DNA of 42,502 nt, taken from the NCBI GenBank assembly GCA_947632475.1, contig CANRPI010000005.1, positions 1-42,502 of the forward strand. Direction: 5' to 3'. A program made the translations under genes and the position numbers. Origin of the DNA: an uncultured Clostridia bacterium. GTDB lineage: Bacteria; Bacillota; Clostridia; TANB77; CAG-508. Under the pieces are notes generated by a model. It was not told where the DNA came from, did no database searches, and worked only from the letters and a program-made list of their open reading frames with translations. Of the stretch, positions 1-8,026 are shown in pieces. How positions within the stretch are numbered: position 1 is the stretch's first letter; every line of letters begins with the position of its first letter.

Positions 1-104
1 TTTTGTGTAATAAATTGCATTTAATCAGTAATTAGAAGTTACTTTTTCTAAATAGATTTTTCTTTTTCAGTTCACCATTTTATAAAAATTACCAAAAAAT
101 GATA

Positions 105-133
105 TTGACTTTTAGAAAAAAATATATTAAAAT
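105..133 (+). promoter_or_regulatory. Promoter of the thrS T-box leader
   Basis: TTGACT at 105-110 and TAAAAT at 128-133 are separated by 17 bases, a near-consensus vegetative sigma-A promoter. Transcription would start near 140, just before the structured T-box leader. Bases 1-104 are AT-rich and show no gene I can support. Confidence 0.75.
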
Positions 134-144
134 AATATACATAA

Positions 145-363
145 TTACAAAGACGAGTAAGAGAAAAGTAGGTTAAAGGTTACTTACAGAGAAAATTGGC
201 TATAAGCTGGAAGCCAATTTAAGAAAACATAACTGAAAACTAACTCTTCAAAGTTTCTAGTGAATAAGCTAGACGGCAAAGAACCGTTATCATCTTCAAT
301 CAAGTTAAAAATAGGATGGAACCGTGTTAATAAAGCACTCCTATAGAATTTTCTATGGGAGTG
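145..363 (+). promoter_or_regulatory. T-box riboswitch leader (threonyl-tRNA sensing)
   Basis: The conserved T-box bulge sequence is seen at 313-326 (AGGATGGAACCGTG, family consensus AGGGUGGNACCGCG). It lies just upstream of an intrinsic terminator, with stem-loop material from about 150. In this family uncharged tRNA pairs through its anticodon with a specifier codon in stem I and through its CCA end with the T-box, which favours the antiterminator. With thrS downstream the specifier should be a Thr codon. ACT triplets near the end of stem I (232-234, 239-241, 243-245) are candidates, but I cannot choose between them without folding. Confidence 0.9.
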
Positions 364-370
364 TATTTTT
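336..370 (+). terminator. T-box attenuator terminator
   Basis: Arms 336-348 and 351-363 pair over 13 positions with one G-T pair, around a very tight loop, and are followed by TATTTTT. The upstream arm begins just after the T-box bulge, as expected for mutually exclusive terminator and antiterminator forms. Confidence 0.88.
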
Positions 371-393
371 GTATATATTAAGGAGGAGATAGT

Positions 394-2310
394 ATGATAA
401 AAATTACATTAAAAGATGGTTCAAAACTAGAAGTAGAAAAAGGAACGACAATTATAGAAGTAGCAAAAAAAATAAGTGAAGGTCTAGCAAGAAACACAAC
501 CTGTGGTGAAGTAGATGGAAAAATTAAAGATTTAAGATACGAATTACAAGAAGACTGCAATTTAGTAATTCATACATTCAAAGAGGATGACTTAGAAGGG
601 AAAAAAGCATACTGGCATACAACTTCGCACATAATGGCACAAGCAGTAAAAAGATTATTTCCAGATGTAAAATTTGCAATAGGACCATCAATAGAACAAG
701 GATTTTATTATGATTTTGATGTAGAAAAACCATTTACTGACGAAGACAAAGCCAAAATAGAAGAAGAAATGAAAAAAATAATAAAAGAAAACATACCAAT
801 AGAAAGATTTTCTATGCCAAAAGAAGAAGCGTTTAAGCTAATGGAAGGTCAAATATACAAACAAGAATTAATTGAAGAACTTCCAGAAGGAGAAGAAATA
901 AGTTTCTATAAACAAGGAGACTTCACAGACCTTTGTGCAGGACCACATTTAGAAAGTACAGGAAAAGTAAAAGCAGTAAAAATATTATCATCATCAGGAG
1001 CATATTGGAGAGGTAGCGAAAAAAATAAAATGTTACAAAGAATTTATGCAATATCTTTTCCAAAGGCAAGCGAACTAGAAGAATATTTACAACTATTAGA
1101 AGAAGCAAAACAAAGAGATCATAGAAAAATAGGCAAAGAACAAGAGCTATTTATGACACATGAACTAGTTGGTTCAGGACTTCCAATGTACTTACCAGAT
1201 GGAGCAACTATAAGAAGAATATTAGAAAGATATATTCAAGATAAAGAATTAGCTTTAGGATATCAACATGTATATACGCCATCATTGGCAAATGTAGAAT
1301 TATATAAAGTAAGTGGACATTGGGACCATTATAAAGAAGACATGTTCCCAGTAATGAAAATGGAAAATGAAGAAATGGTTCTAAGACCAATGAATTGTCC
1401 ACATCACATGTTAATATACAAAAATAAAATGCGTTCATATAGAGACTTACCAATAAGAATAGGTGAACTTGCACATGACTTCAGATATGAATCAAGTGGA
1501 AGTGTATGTGGATTAGAAAGAGTACGTCAAATGTGTCAAAATGATGCACACCTATTTGTAAGACCAGATCAAATAAAAGAAGAATTTGGAAAAGTAGTAA
1601 AATTAATACTTTCAGTTTACCAAGACTTTGGATTTAAAAATTACACATTTAGATTATCATTAAGAGACAAAAATGATAAAGAAAAATACTTTGATGACGA
1701 CAAAATGTGGGAAGAAGCAGAAAGTCAATTAAGAGAAATACTAACAGAATTAGGCTTGAACTTCTATGAAGCAGAAGGAGAAGCAGCATTTTATGGCCCA
1801 AAATTAGACGTTCAAATAAAAACAGCGTTAGGACATGATGTAACAGTATCAACATGTCAATTAGACTTTTTATTACCTCAAAGATTTGAACTTGAATACA
1901 TAGCAGAAGATGGAAAAGCACATAGGCCAGTAGTAATTCACAGGGCAATACTAGGTTCACTAGACAGATTTATTGCATTTTTAACAGAAGAATGTAAAGG
2001 AATGTTCCCTGTATGGCTTGCACCTTTACAAGTAAAAATACTTCCAATAACAGACAACCAACATGAATACAGCTATAAAATAAGAGATGAATTAGCAAAA
2101 GTAGGAATAAGAGTAGAAGTAGATGATAGAAATGAAAAAACTGGATATAAAATTCGTGAAGCACAAATTGCAAAAATTCCATACATGCTAGTTGTAGGTC
2201 CAAAGGAAGTAGAAGAAGGAACAGTTGCAGTTCGTTCAAGAGAAGATGGAGACATAGGAACAATGACATTAGAAGAATTTAAGAAAAGGGACAATTGGGG
2301 ACGTTTCTAA
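394..2310 (+). CDS. thrS: Threonyl-tRNA synthetase
   Basis: Charges tRNA-Thr with threonine in the cytoplasm. The 638-residue protein has the family layout: an N-terminal TGS domain (1-60), an editing domain with HTTSH at 75-79 and a later CAGPH motif, then the class II catalytic core. MNCPHHM, NDAHLF and VVIHRAILGS carry the three expected zinc ligands (Cys, His, His), and HRAILGSLDRF is motif 3. The start follows AAGGAGGA by 7 bases. The gene is controlled by the T-box leader upstream. One oddity: the last residues (RDNWGRF) do not resemble the usual C-terminal helix of the anticodon-binding domain. They are encoded by GGGAC-rich sequence that continues into the intergenic repeat, so the native C-terminus seems to have been replaced. 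Confidence 0.97.
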   Translation: MIKITLKDGSKLEVEKGTTIIEVAKKISEGLARNTTCGEVDGKIKDLRYELQEDCNLVIHTFKEDDLEGKKAYWHTTSHIMAQAVKRLFPDVKFAIGPSIEQGFYYDFDVEKPFTDEDKAKIEEEMKKIIKENIPIERFSMPKEEAFKLMEGQIYKQELIEELPEGEEISFYKQGDFTDLCAGPHLESTGKVKAVKILSSSGAYWRGSEKNKMLQRIYAISFPKASELEEYLQLLEEAKQRDHRKIGKEQELFMTHELVGSGLPMYLPDGATIRRILERYIQDKELALGYQHVYTPSLANVELYKVSGHWDHYKEDMFPVMKMENEEMVLRPMNCPHHMLIYKNKMRSYRDLPIRIGELAHDFRYESSGSVCGLERVRQMCQNDAHLFVRPDQIKEEFGKVVKLILSVYQDFGFKNYTFRLSLRDKNDKEKYFDDDKMWEEAESQLREILTELGLNFYEAEGEAAFYGPKLDVQIKTALGHDVTVSTCQLDFLLPQRFELEYIAEDGKAHRPVVIHRAILGSLDRFIAFLTEECKGMFPVWLAPLQVKILPITDNQHEYSYKIRDELAKVGIRVEVDDRNEKTGYKIREAQIAKIPYMLVVGPKEVEEGTVAVRSREDGDIGTMTLEEFKKRDNWGRF

Positions 2311-2450
2311 ACTGTTCCTCTAGTATCAATTTGGGATAGATGTTTAAATTATATATCTAACATGTGTCCCAGATTGTCCCTAGAGTCACAGTTTGAGACA
2401 GTCCCAAACTGTGACTGGAGTTTTAATTGGGGACTGTCCCAGCTTGTGAC
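2288..2450. repeat. GTCCC-rich intergenic repeat with inverted arms
   Basis: Motifs of the form GGGAC, TGTCCC and GGGGACTGTCCC recur at 2288-2301, 2364-2380, 2401-2405 and 2429-2440. A perfect 12-bp inverted repeat (AGTCACAGTTTG at 2384-2395 with its complement at 2405-2416) forms a hairpin with a 9-base loop. GTCCC-bearing elements of this style are common in intergenic DNA of clostridia and other bacteria, with unknown function. The left edge lies inside the thrS coding sequence. The hairpin may also act as a weak thrS terminator, but it has no T-run. Confidence 0.7.
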
Positions 2451-2476
2451 TTTTATAAAAAAAGGAGAATGAAGTT

Positions 2477-3568
2477 ATGAAATTAGGAATAGTAGGATTG
2501 CCAAATGTTGGAAAAAGTACAATGTTTAATAGCATTACAAAAGCAGGAGCAGAATGTGCAAATTACCCATTTTGCACAATAGAACCAAATGTTGGAGTTG
2601 TGCCAGTGCCAGATGAAAGATTAGATGTATTAACAAAAATGTATAATCCACAAAAAACGACACATGCAGTGGTTGAATTTGTTGATATTGCAGGTTTAGT
2701 AAAAGGAGCTAGCAAAGGTGAAGGCCTTGGAAATAAATTTTTATCACATATACGCGAAACTGATGCAATTGTTGAAGTTGTTAGATGTTTTGAAGATTCA
2801 AATATTGTTCATGTGGATGGAAGTGTAGATCCAATAAGAGACATAGAAACTATAAATTTAGAATTAATATTTGCAGATATAGAAACTGTAAATAAAAGAT
2901 TAGAAAAAGCAAAAAAGAATTTAAAAGCTGATAAAAAATACCAAGAAGAAATAAATCTATTAGAAAAAATAAAACAAAGTTTAGAAAATGGCATTTCAGC
3001 TAGAAGCATAGAATTTAACGAAGATGAACAAGCTTTAGTTAAGGACATGTTTTTATTAACAACTAAGCCAATATTATATATTGCAAATGTTGCAGAAAAT
3101 CAAATTGAAAATGCTGAAAATGAAGAATTAGTTTTAAAAGTTAAGCAATATGCTGCAAAAGAAAATGCAGAAGTAATACCTTTGTGCGTAAAAATAGAAG
3201 AAGAATTATCAGGATTAGATGATAACGACAAAAAAGAAATGTTAGAAGCTTTAGGTTTAGAAGAATCTGGACTAGATAAAGTAATCAAAAAAAGTTATGA
3301 CTTATTAGGACTAATGTCATTTTTAACTGCAGGAGAGCCAGAAGTAAGAGCATGGACAATAAAGAAAAATACAAAAGCACCTGAAGCTGCTGGAAAAATC
3401 CATTCAGATATACAAAGAGGATTCATAAAAGCAGAAGTTGTTTCATATGATGATTTAATAAGAGAAGGTTCAATGGTTGCAGCAAAAGAAAAAGGACTTG
3501 TACGTTCAGAAGGAAAAGATTATATAATGCAAGATGGAGACATTGTTTTGTTTAAATTTAATGTATAA
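2477..3568 (+). CDS. ychF: Ribosome-binding ATPase YchF (OBG family)
   Basis: YchF is a universally conserved P-loop NTPase of the Obg family that binds ribosomes and prefers ATP; it is linked to stress responses and translation control. The 363-residue length is the family norm. The G1 loop GLPNVGKS is at residues 7-14, DIAGLVKGASKGEGLGN carries G3, and the G4 position reads NVAE instead of NKxD, the known YchF deviation that explains ATP preference. A TGS domain occupies the C-terminus (AWTIKKNTKAPEAAGKIHSD onward). AGGAGA lies 10 bases before the ATG. It is probably expressed alone; the GTCCC repeat separates it from thrS. Confidence 0.96.
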   Translation: MKLGIVGLPNVGKSTMFNSITKAGAECANYPFCTIEPNVGVVPVPDERLDVLTKMYNPQKTTHAVVEFVDIAGLVKGASKGEGLGNKFLSHIRETDAIVEVVRCFEDSNIVHVDGSVDPIRDIETINLELIFADIETVNKRLEKAKKNLKADKKYQEEINLLEKIKQSLENGISARSIEFNEDEQALVKDMFLLTTKPILYIANVAENQIENAENEELVLKVKQYAAKENAEVIPLCVKIEEELSGLDDNDKKEMLEALGLEESGLDKVIKKSYDLLGLMSFLTAGEPEVRAWTIKKNTKAPEAAGKIHSDIQRGFIKAEVVSYDDLIREGSMVAAKEKGLVRSEGKDYIMQDGDIVLFKFNV

Positions 3569-3881
3569 ATAAAACAAAAATGGAAAAAATACTATAAAAA
3601 TATTTTATACTAAATAACAATAATGTAATAAAAGAGAAACATTTATGTAATATAAATGTAAAATAAAAAATAAAGATATCTATTGACTAAAAAAAAAAAT
3701 AAGAGTAAAATTATAATTGAAAAACAAAAGAACAAAACATTTCTGCTAGATGGTATATATTTATTTGGCAAAACAGTAAATATATTAATTATTATTTATT
3801 AAAAAGTAAAAAGCTTGCAATATAATAATTAAAGTGTTATAATAATAAAGCAGAGAAATATGTAAAGTAAGGAGAATTAAT
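3569..3881. promoter_or_regulatory. AT-rich intergenic region with promoter for the LPXTG gene
   Basis: This is 313 bases of very AT-rich DNA. The supportable element is a consensus-like promoter: TTGCAA at 3815-3820, a 17-base spacer, TATAAT at 3838-3843. It points at the LPXTG gene starting at 3882. I see no clear terminator for ychF and no other gene. Confidence 0.75.
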
Positions 3882-4277
3882 ATGAAAAAAACAAATTTAT
3901 TAAAATTATTTTTAACTTTATTATTGATAGGAAGTCTAATATTAGGTATGTCAAGCATATCTGTATATGCAGCAAATGAAGATGAAGAAAATGTTATTGA
4001 TTATGGAAATCTTTTAGATGATGACGATGGAGATGGAGACAACGAAGCAGCAAATAATGAAGCAGGAAACACAAATAATGGATTAGTTGATGATACTAAT
4101 ACAAATACAAACAATAATACAAATAATAATGCAAGCATATACAATACAAATAACACAAATACAAATTTACCAGCTACAGGTATAACAGATGCTGTACCAG
4201 TTGCAATGTTAATTGTAATAGCTATAATTTCAGCATTATATGCATATAAGAAAATTAATGACTATAAAAATATTTAA
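3882..4277 (+). CDS. Small LPXTG-anchored surface protein
   Basis: The 131-residue protein is built like a sortase substrate. It has an N-terminal signal peptide ending near SVYA-ANEDE, an acidic stretch with DDDDGDGD, a low-complexity Asn/Thr-rich spacer, an LPATG motif, a hydrophobic segment (VAMLIVIAIISALYAY) and a short basic tail (KKINDYK). Such proteins are cut between T and G and joined to peptidoglycan. There is no catalytic domain, so it may be a surface coat or spacer protein. It has its own promoter and a good ribosome site (AAGGAG). The convergent neighbour is a sortase, its likely processing enzyme. The exact role is unknown. Confidence 0.85.
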   Translation: MKKTNLLKLFLTLLLIGSLILGMSSISVYAANEDEENVIDYGNLLDDDDGDGDNEAANNEAGNTNNGLVDDTNTNTNNNTNNNASIYNTNNTNTNLPATGITDAVPVAMLIVIAIISALYAYKKINDYKNI

Positions 4278-4300
4278 AAACTAAAAAATTAAAAAGTTAA

Positions 4301-4343
4301 AAAATAAGGGAGTTTAGAATAAAGTTCTAAATTCCCTATTTTT
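4301..4343. terminator. Bidirectional terminator between LPXTG gene and sortase
   Basis: Arms 4307-4319 and 4325-4337 pair over 13 positions with a 5-base loop. The hairpin is followed by TATTTTT on the + strand and has an A-rich left flank (a T-run on the - strand), so it can serve both convergent genes. Confidence 0.85.
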
Positions 4344-4386
4344 ATCTATAAATTTGTATCAAACCTAATAAGAAAAATAAAAAACA

Positions 4387-5040
4387 TTATTGCTTAGCCT
4401 TCAATATAATTCTCTTAGAATTTAAATTATTACAAGTAATTAAAGTCAACTGTTTTATATCATTACTATAATTATAAATAGGCGAAACATCAGAAGCATC
4501 AACTTCATATAAATCAAAAACTATATAAACATATTTTTTATTTAAATTATCATAAATATAGATTTCATCCTCATTATTTAAAAGATTAATATTACTAAAA
4601 AACGATGAATTAGCATAATTATGTCCAGCAATACATAAATTTCCATAATTTTCAGGAAGATTTCCATATATTTTGCAAGGTGCTATTTTTAGCAAATCAT
4701 CATTAAAAGATGAAAAAATAGGATAATATACTTTAATTTTAGGAATTTCAATAATACCTAAAATTTCATAATAATTTTTATTAGAATTTGCATTATAATT
4801 AGCATACAATTTGGATATGTTATAATTATCAATTAAATTATTAGAAATTTGTTCTTTTTCTTCTAGTGAAAAAATATAAAAAGCAAATGTAAAAATCATA
4901 ATTAAAATTGTAAAACTAGATAAAAAAAGTTGTATTTTAAAAAAATTTTTATTTATGTTTATATTATTTTTATTAACAAATTCATAATTTAAATTTTGAT
5001 TTTCATTTTTATTAAATGGTGTAAATATAATCTGATTCAT
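4387..5040 (-). CDS. Sortase (class D/E-like)
   Basis: A membrane-bound transpeptidase that cuts LPXTG-type signals and links proteins to the cell wall. The 217-residue protein has a Lys/Asn-rich N-terminus, one membrane segment around residues 34-58 and an extracellular sortase domain. The catalytic triad is visible as His140 (in GHNY), Cys203 (in TLITCNN) and Arg210. The domain begins with the typical GIIEIPKIKVYYPIF strand. The TLxTC context suits class D/E housekeeping-like sortases. It converges with the LPXTG gene, so enzyme and substrate are probably paired. No Shine-Dalgarno is visible before the ATG. The name of the class is an inference from motifs only. Confidence 0.9.
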   Translation of the reverse strand: MNQIIFTPFNKNENQNLNYEFVNKNNININKNFFKIQLFLSSFTILIMIFTFAFYIFSLEEKEQISNNLIDNYNISKLYANYNANSNKNYYEILGIIEIPKIKVYYPIFSSFNDDLLKIAPCKIYGNLPENYGNLCIAGHNYANSSFFSNINLLNNEDEIYIYDNLNKKYVYIVFDLYEVDASDVSPIYNYSNDIKQLTLITCNNLNSKRIILKAKQ

Positions 5041-5080
5041 AATTTTAGTTTTTACAAAAATAAAAAAAATATTATGAAAA

Positions 5081-5157
5081 ATGTGCCATGGCTAATCAAC
5101 GTCTGTCCCCAATTTGCCATTAATGGTCAATCAAAGTCTGTCCCCAATTTACCACAT
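5081..5157. repeat. GTCCCC-bearing repeat, near-tandem 35-bp unit
   Basis: AATCAA..GTCTGTCCCCAATTT..CCA occurs at 5094-5119 and again at 5129-5154, a 35-base period with few mismatches. The block also holds GCCATTAATGGT and GCCATGGC palindromes and is flanked by ATGTG (5081) and CACAT (5153). It shares the TGTCCCC core with the repeat at 2288-2450. It sits between the divergent sortase and priA genes and abuts the priA promoter. Confidence 0.7.
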
Positions 5158-5186
5158 TTGCAAAAAAAAGATATATAATATATAAT
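5158..5186 (+). promoter_or_regulatory. Promoter of the priA-def-fmt operon
   Basis: TTGCAA at 5158-5163, a 17-base spacer, then TATAAT at 5181-5186. The -35 box starts at the right end of the GTCCCC repeat, so the repeat edge and the promoter are contiguous. Confidence 0.8.
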
Positions 5187-5198
5187 AAAGAAAAATTT

Positions 5199-5239
5199 AA
5201 GGAGGAATAGTTAACTGTTTGTTAACACTATTAATAATG
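5199..5239 (+). promoter_or_regulatory. priA ribosome site with hairpin between SD and ATG
   Basis: A strong Shine-Dalgarno (AAGGAGGA, 5199-5206) lies 30 bases before the ATG at 5237 that fits PriA homology (MVAEVI). GTTAAC at 5210-5215 and 5221-5226 forms a 6-bp stem with a 5-base loop between them. When folded, the SD and ATG come within a normal reach. A TTG at 5219 is an alternative start, but it lies within the hairpin and adds six residues not typical of PriA. Confidence 0.6.
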
Positions 5240-7467
5240 GTAGCAGAAGTTATTATAAATAGAACAGCAAAAAAATTAAATAGAACGTTTGATTATAAGA
5301 TTCCACAAAGATTAGAAGATATTATAACAGTTGGAAGTAAAGTTTTAGTTCCTTTTGGAAAGGGCGAGAAATTAGAAGAGGCTTTTGTGATTAAAATTAA
5401 GCAAAGTTCTAGTTTTGACGTTAAAGAGATTGAAAAATTAGAAGAAAATTTAAATGATAGTCAAATAATGCTTGCAAGGTGGATGGCAAAAAGATATTTT
5501 TGCAATGTTTCTGATTGTATAAATTTAATGTTAACTCCCGGAACTAGAAGTAAAACTAAAGAAAATAGAATTAAGGATAAAAAAGTTAATGTAGTAGGTT
5601 TAAAAATAGATATAGAAAGAATAGAAAATGAGATAAATGAAGGAAAAATTAAGTCTGAGAAACATATAAAAATAATAGAATTTCTTAAGGAAAATGGATA
5701 TGCAACTATACCAGAAATAGAAAGAAACACACAATGTTCAAGGGCAATTGTCAATACATTAATTAAGAATGGATATTTAGAATTACAAGAAAGAATAATT
5801 GCGAGAAATCCTTTAGAATATAAGCAAATAGAAAAAACAAGTTTTCTAAAGTTTACAGATGAACAGGAAAAAGCGTATTTGCAGGTGGAAAAAAGTTTAA
5901 TTAATAATGAATACAAAAGATTTTTATTATATGGAGTAACAGGTTCACGGAAAGACTGAAATATATTTGCAATTAATACAAAAAGTGATAAATGTGGGAA
6001 AAAAAGCAATTTTATTAGTTCCAGAAATATCTCTTACACCACAAATGCTAGATAGGTTTATATCAAGATTTGGGAAGGAAAAGATAGCAGTTTTACATAG
6101 TAAATTGTCAATAGGAGAAAGACATGATGAATGGGAAAAGATAAGGCAAGGAGATTCAGAAATAGTGATTGGAGCGAGGTCTGCTATTTTTGCACCAGTA
6201 AATAATTTGGGAATAGTAATAATAGATGAAGAACATGATAGCTCTTATAAATCTGAGTCAACTCCAAAGTATGATGCAAAGGAAGTTGCAAATTATTTAT
6301 GTATAGAAAATAAATGTCCTTTATTACTTGGAAGTGCAACTCCTGATTTAAACACATATTATGATGCAATGCAAGAGAAAATAGAACTTCTAAAATTAAC
6401 TAAGAGAGCAAATAAATCATCATTGCCACAAGTACAAGTAATAGATTTAAAACAAGAGCTGGCAAATGGAAATCGTTCAATGTTAAGTATGGATTTATAT
6501 TCAAGTATTGAGGAAAATTTGAAACAAAAAAAACAGACAATATTATTCTTAAATCGTAGAGGATATTCGACTTTTGTTATGTGCAGAAATTGTGGTTATA
6601 CGTTAAAATGCAAAAATTGCAATATTAGCTTAACTTATCATAGTTATGAGAAAAAAATGAAGTGCCATTATTGCGGATATGAAGAAAATTTGGTTACTAG
6701 GTGTCCTGAGTGTAATAGTGATAAAATAAGATACTTTGGAACAGGAACTCAAAAATTGGAACAAGAAATAAAAAAACAGTTTCCGCGGAGCTTCTACAAT
6801 AAGAATGGATGTAGATACTGTTACAAAAAAGAATTCACATGAGCAAATATTAAATAAATTTAAAAATGAAAATATTGATATATTAATAGGAACACAAATG
6901 GTAGTAAAGGGACACCATTTCCCGAATGTAACATTAGTAGGAGTAATTACAGCAGATACTTCATTAAATATAGATGATTATAGAGCAAATGAAAGAACTT
7001 TCCAAATATTAACTCAAGTAGCTGGACGAGCTGGAAGAGAAAATTTACCAGGTAAAGTAATAATACAAACATATACACCAGAAAACTTTAGCATACAATG
7101 TGCAAGAAAACAAAATTATGAAATGTTTTATGAAACTGAAATTGCATTAAGAAAACAGTTGAAATATCCACCATTTTGCGATATAATAATGGTGAGCTTT
7201 AATTCATCAAATGAAAATGAAATAAAAATAGTTAGCAATTTTATGTACGAAAATTTAAAAGAAAATCTAAATAATTACAAAATATTTAAACCTATGCCAT
7301 CACCAATAGATAAAATACAAAACAGGTTTAGATGGAGGATAATTATAAAGGGAATTATAAATAATGATACAAATGAAATATTAAACAAATGTTTAAGAAA
7401 AGCGATTGATAAAAATTGGAAAAATACTAATATTACAATAAGTGTTAATCCAAACAATATGACATAA
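5237..7467 (+). CDS. priA: Primosomal helicase PriA, with two +1 recoding sites
   Basis: PriA is a 3'-5' DNA helicase that reloads the replisome at stalled forks. Joined across two sites, the protein is about 742 residues, the family norm. An N-terminal DNA-binding domain (MVAEVIINRTAKKLNRTFDYKIP) is followed by Walker A GVTGSGKT (233-240), DEEH, a zinc region with eight Cys (CRNC, CKNC, CHYC, CPEC), and helicase motifs including GTQMVVKGHHFPNV and QVAGRAGR. The frame breaks at 5948 and 6786. At each, frame zero reads CGG, and dropping the C gives a Gly codon (GSGK, FPGAS) in the correct frame. Everything else is well conserved and free of stops, so I read this as one functional gene needing two +1 events. 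It leads a priA-def-fmt operon, a standard Firmicutes order. Confidence 0.9.
5948..5951 (+). other. CGGA +1 recoding site 1 (priA Walker A)
   Basis: Frame zero reads GGT TCA CGG AAA GAC TGA and stops. Omitting C5948 gives GGT TCA GGA AAG ACT GAA, the Walker A sequence GSGKTE expected in PriA. Confidence 0.85.
6786..6789 (+). other. CGGA +1 recoding site 2 (priA)
   Basis: In the frame set by site 1, codons read TTT CCG CGG AGC TTC and run to a TGA at 6840-6842. Omitting C6786 gives TTT CCG GGA GCT TCT ACA ATA AGA ATG GAT, matching the FPGASTIRMD stretch between the zinc region and helicase motifs. Confidence 0.85.
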
Positions 7468-7479
7468 AAATAAATATGG

Positions 7480-7522
7480 AAGGAGGGGTATGTTAGCAAA
7501 AGACTAACATAGATTTGAAATG
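7480..7522 (+). promoter_or_regulatory. def ribosome site with hairpin between SD and ATG
   Basis: AAGGAGGGG (7480-7488) is directly followed by an 8-bp hairpin: TATGTTAG at 7489-7496, a 7-base loop, CTAACATA at 7504-7511. Eight bases later comes the ATG at 7520. Linear SD-to-ATG distance is 31 bases, too far for normal initiation; with the hairpin folded it is about 8. Confidence 0.65.
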
Positions 7523-7990
7523 GCAATAAGAAATATAAGATATGAAGGAGACGAAATATTAAAAAAGAAATCAAGAGAAGTAGAAGAAATAGATGAAAAG
7601 ATTCAAATATTAATAGATGATATGATCGAAACTGTACATAAATACAATGGAGTAGGTTTAGCAGCTGTACAAGTTGGTATACTAAAAAGAGTAATAGTAA
7701 TAGATCTTTATGATGATAAAGGACCAATTGTATTAATAAATCCTAAAATTTTGAAAACAAAGGGAGAACAAGAAGTTGATGAAGGATGTTTAAGTTTTCC
7801 AAATCAATTTGCAAAAGTAATAAGGCCAGCTGAAGTAGTTGTAGAATATTTAGATAGAGAAGGAAAAAAAGTAAAAGTAAAGGCAAAAGAATTACTAGCA
7901 CAAGCAATTTGCCATGAGGTTGACCATTTAAATGGAGAAGTTTTTATAGATAAAATAATACCTGGAACTTTAGAATATTTGGAATCATAG
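7520..7990 (+). CDS. def: Peptide deformylase
   Basis: Removes the formyl group from N-terminal methionine of new proteins, using a bound metal ion. All three family motifs are present in 156 residues: GVGLAAVQVGI (motif 1, usually GLAAPQ, so Pro is Val here), EGCLSFP with the metal-binding Cys, and HEVDH with two His ligands and the catalytic Glu. It follows priA by 52 bases and precedes fmt, so deformylation and formylation enzymes are co-transcribed. The start is fixed by homology (MAIRNIRYEGDEILKKKSREV), although the Shine-Dalgarno lies beyond a hairpin. Confidence 0.96.
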   Translation: MAIRNIRYEGDEILKKKSREVEEIDEKIQILIDDMIETVHKYNGVGLAAVQVGILKRVIVIDLYDDKGPIVLINPKILKTKGEQEVDEGCLSFPNQFAKVIRPAEVVVEYLDREGKKVKVKAKELLAQAICHEVDHLNGEVFIDKIIPGTLEYLES

Positions 7991-8026
7991 CAATAAAATC
8001 TTTAAAAGGAAGGAATGATAAATTAA

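Noticed and set aside
4996..5178. A 60-codon open frame across the GTCCCC repeat
   Set aside because: It is made mostly of repeat sequence, overlaps the sortase start and has no ribosome site.
5524..5548. CCCGGA in priA near 5538 as a further recoding site
   Set aside because: The CGG there is out of frame (CCC GGA, Pro-Gly of the conserved PGTRSK motif) and the frame is intact on both sides.
5237..7467. priA, xseA, uvrA and spoIIAC as pseudogenes or as sequencing errors
   Set aside because: All seven breaks have the same CGGR context and the same +1 correction at a conserved Gly, with no other stops, deletions or decay. Essential or near-essential functions are involved, and joined lengths match the families.
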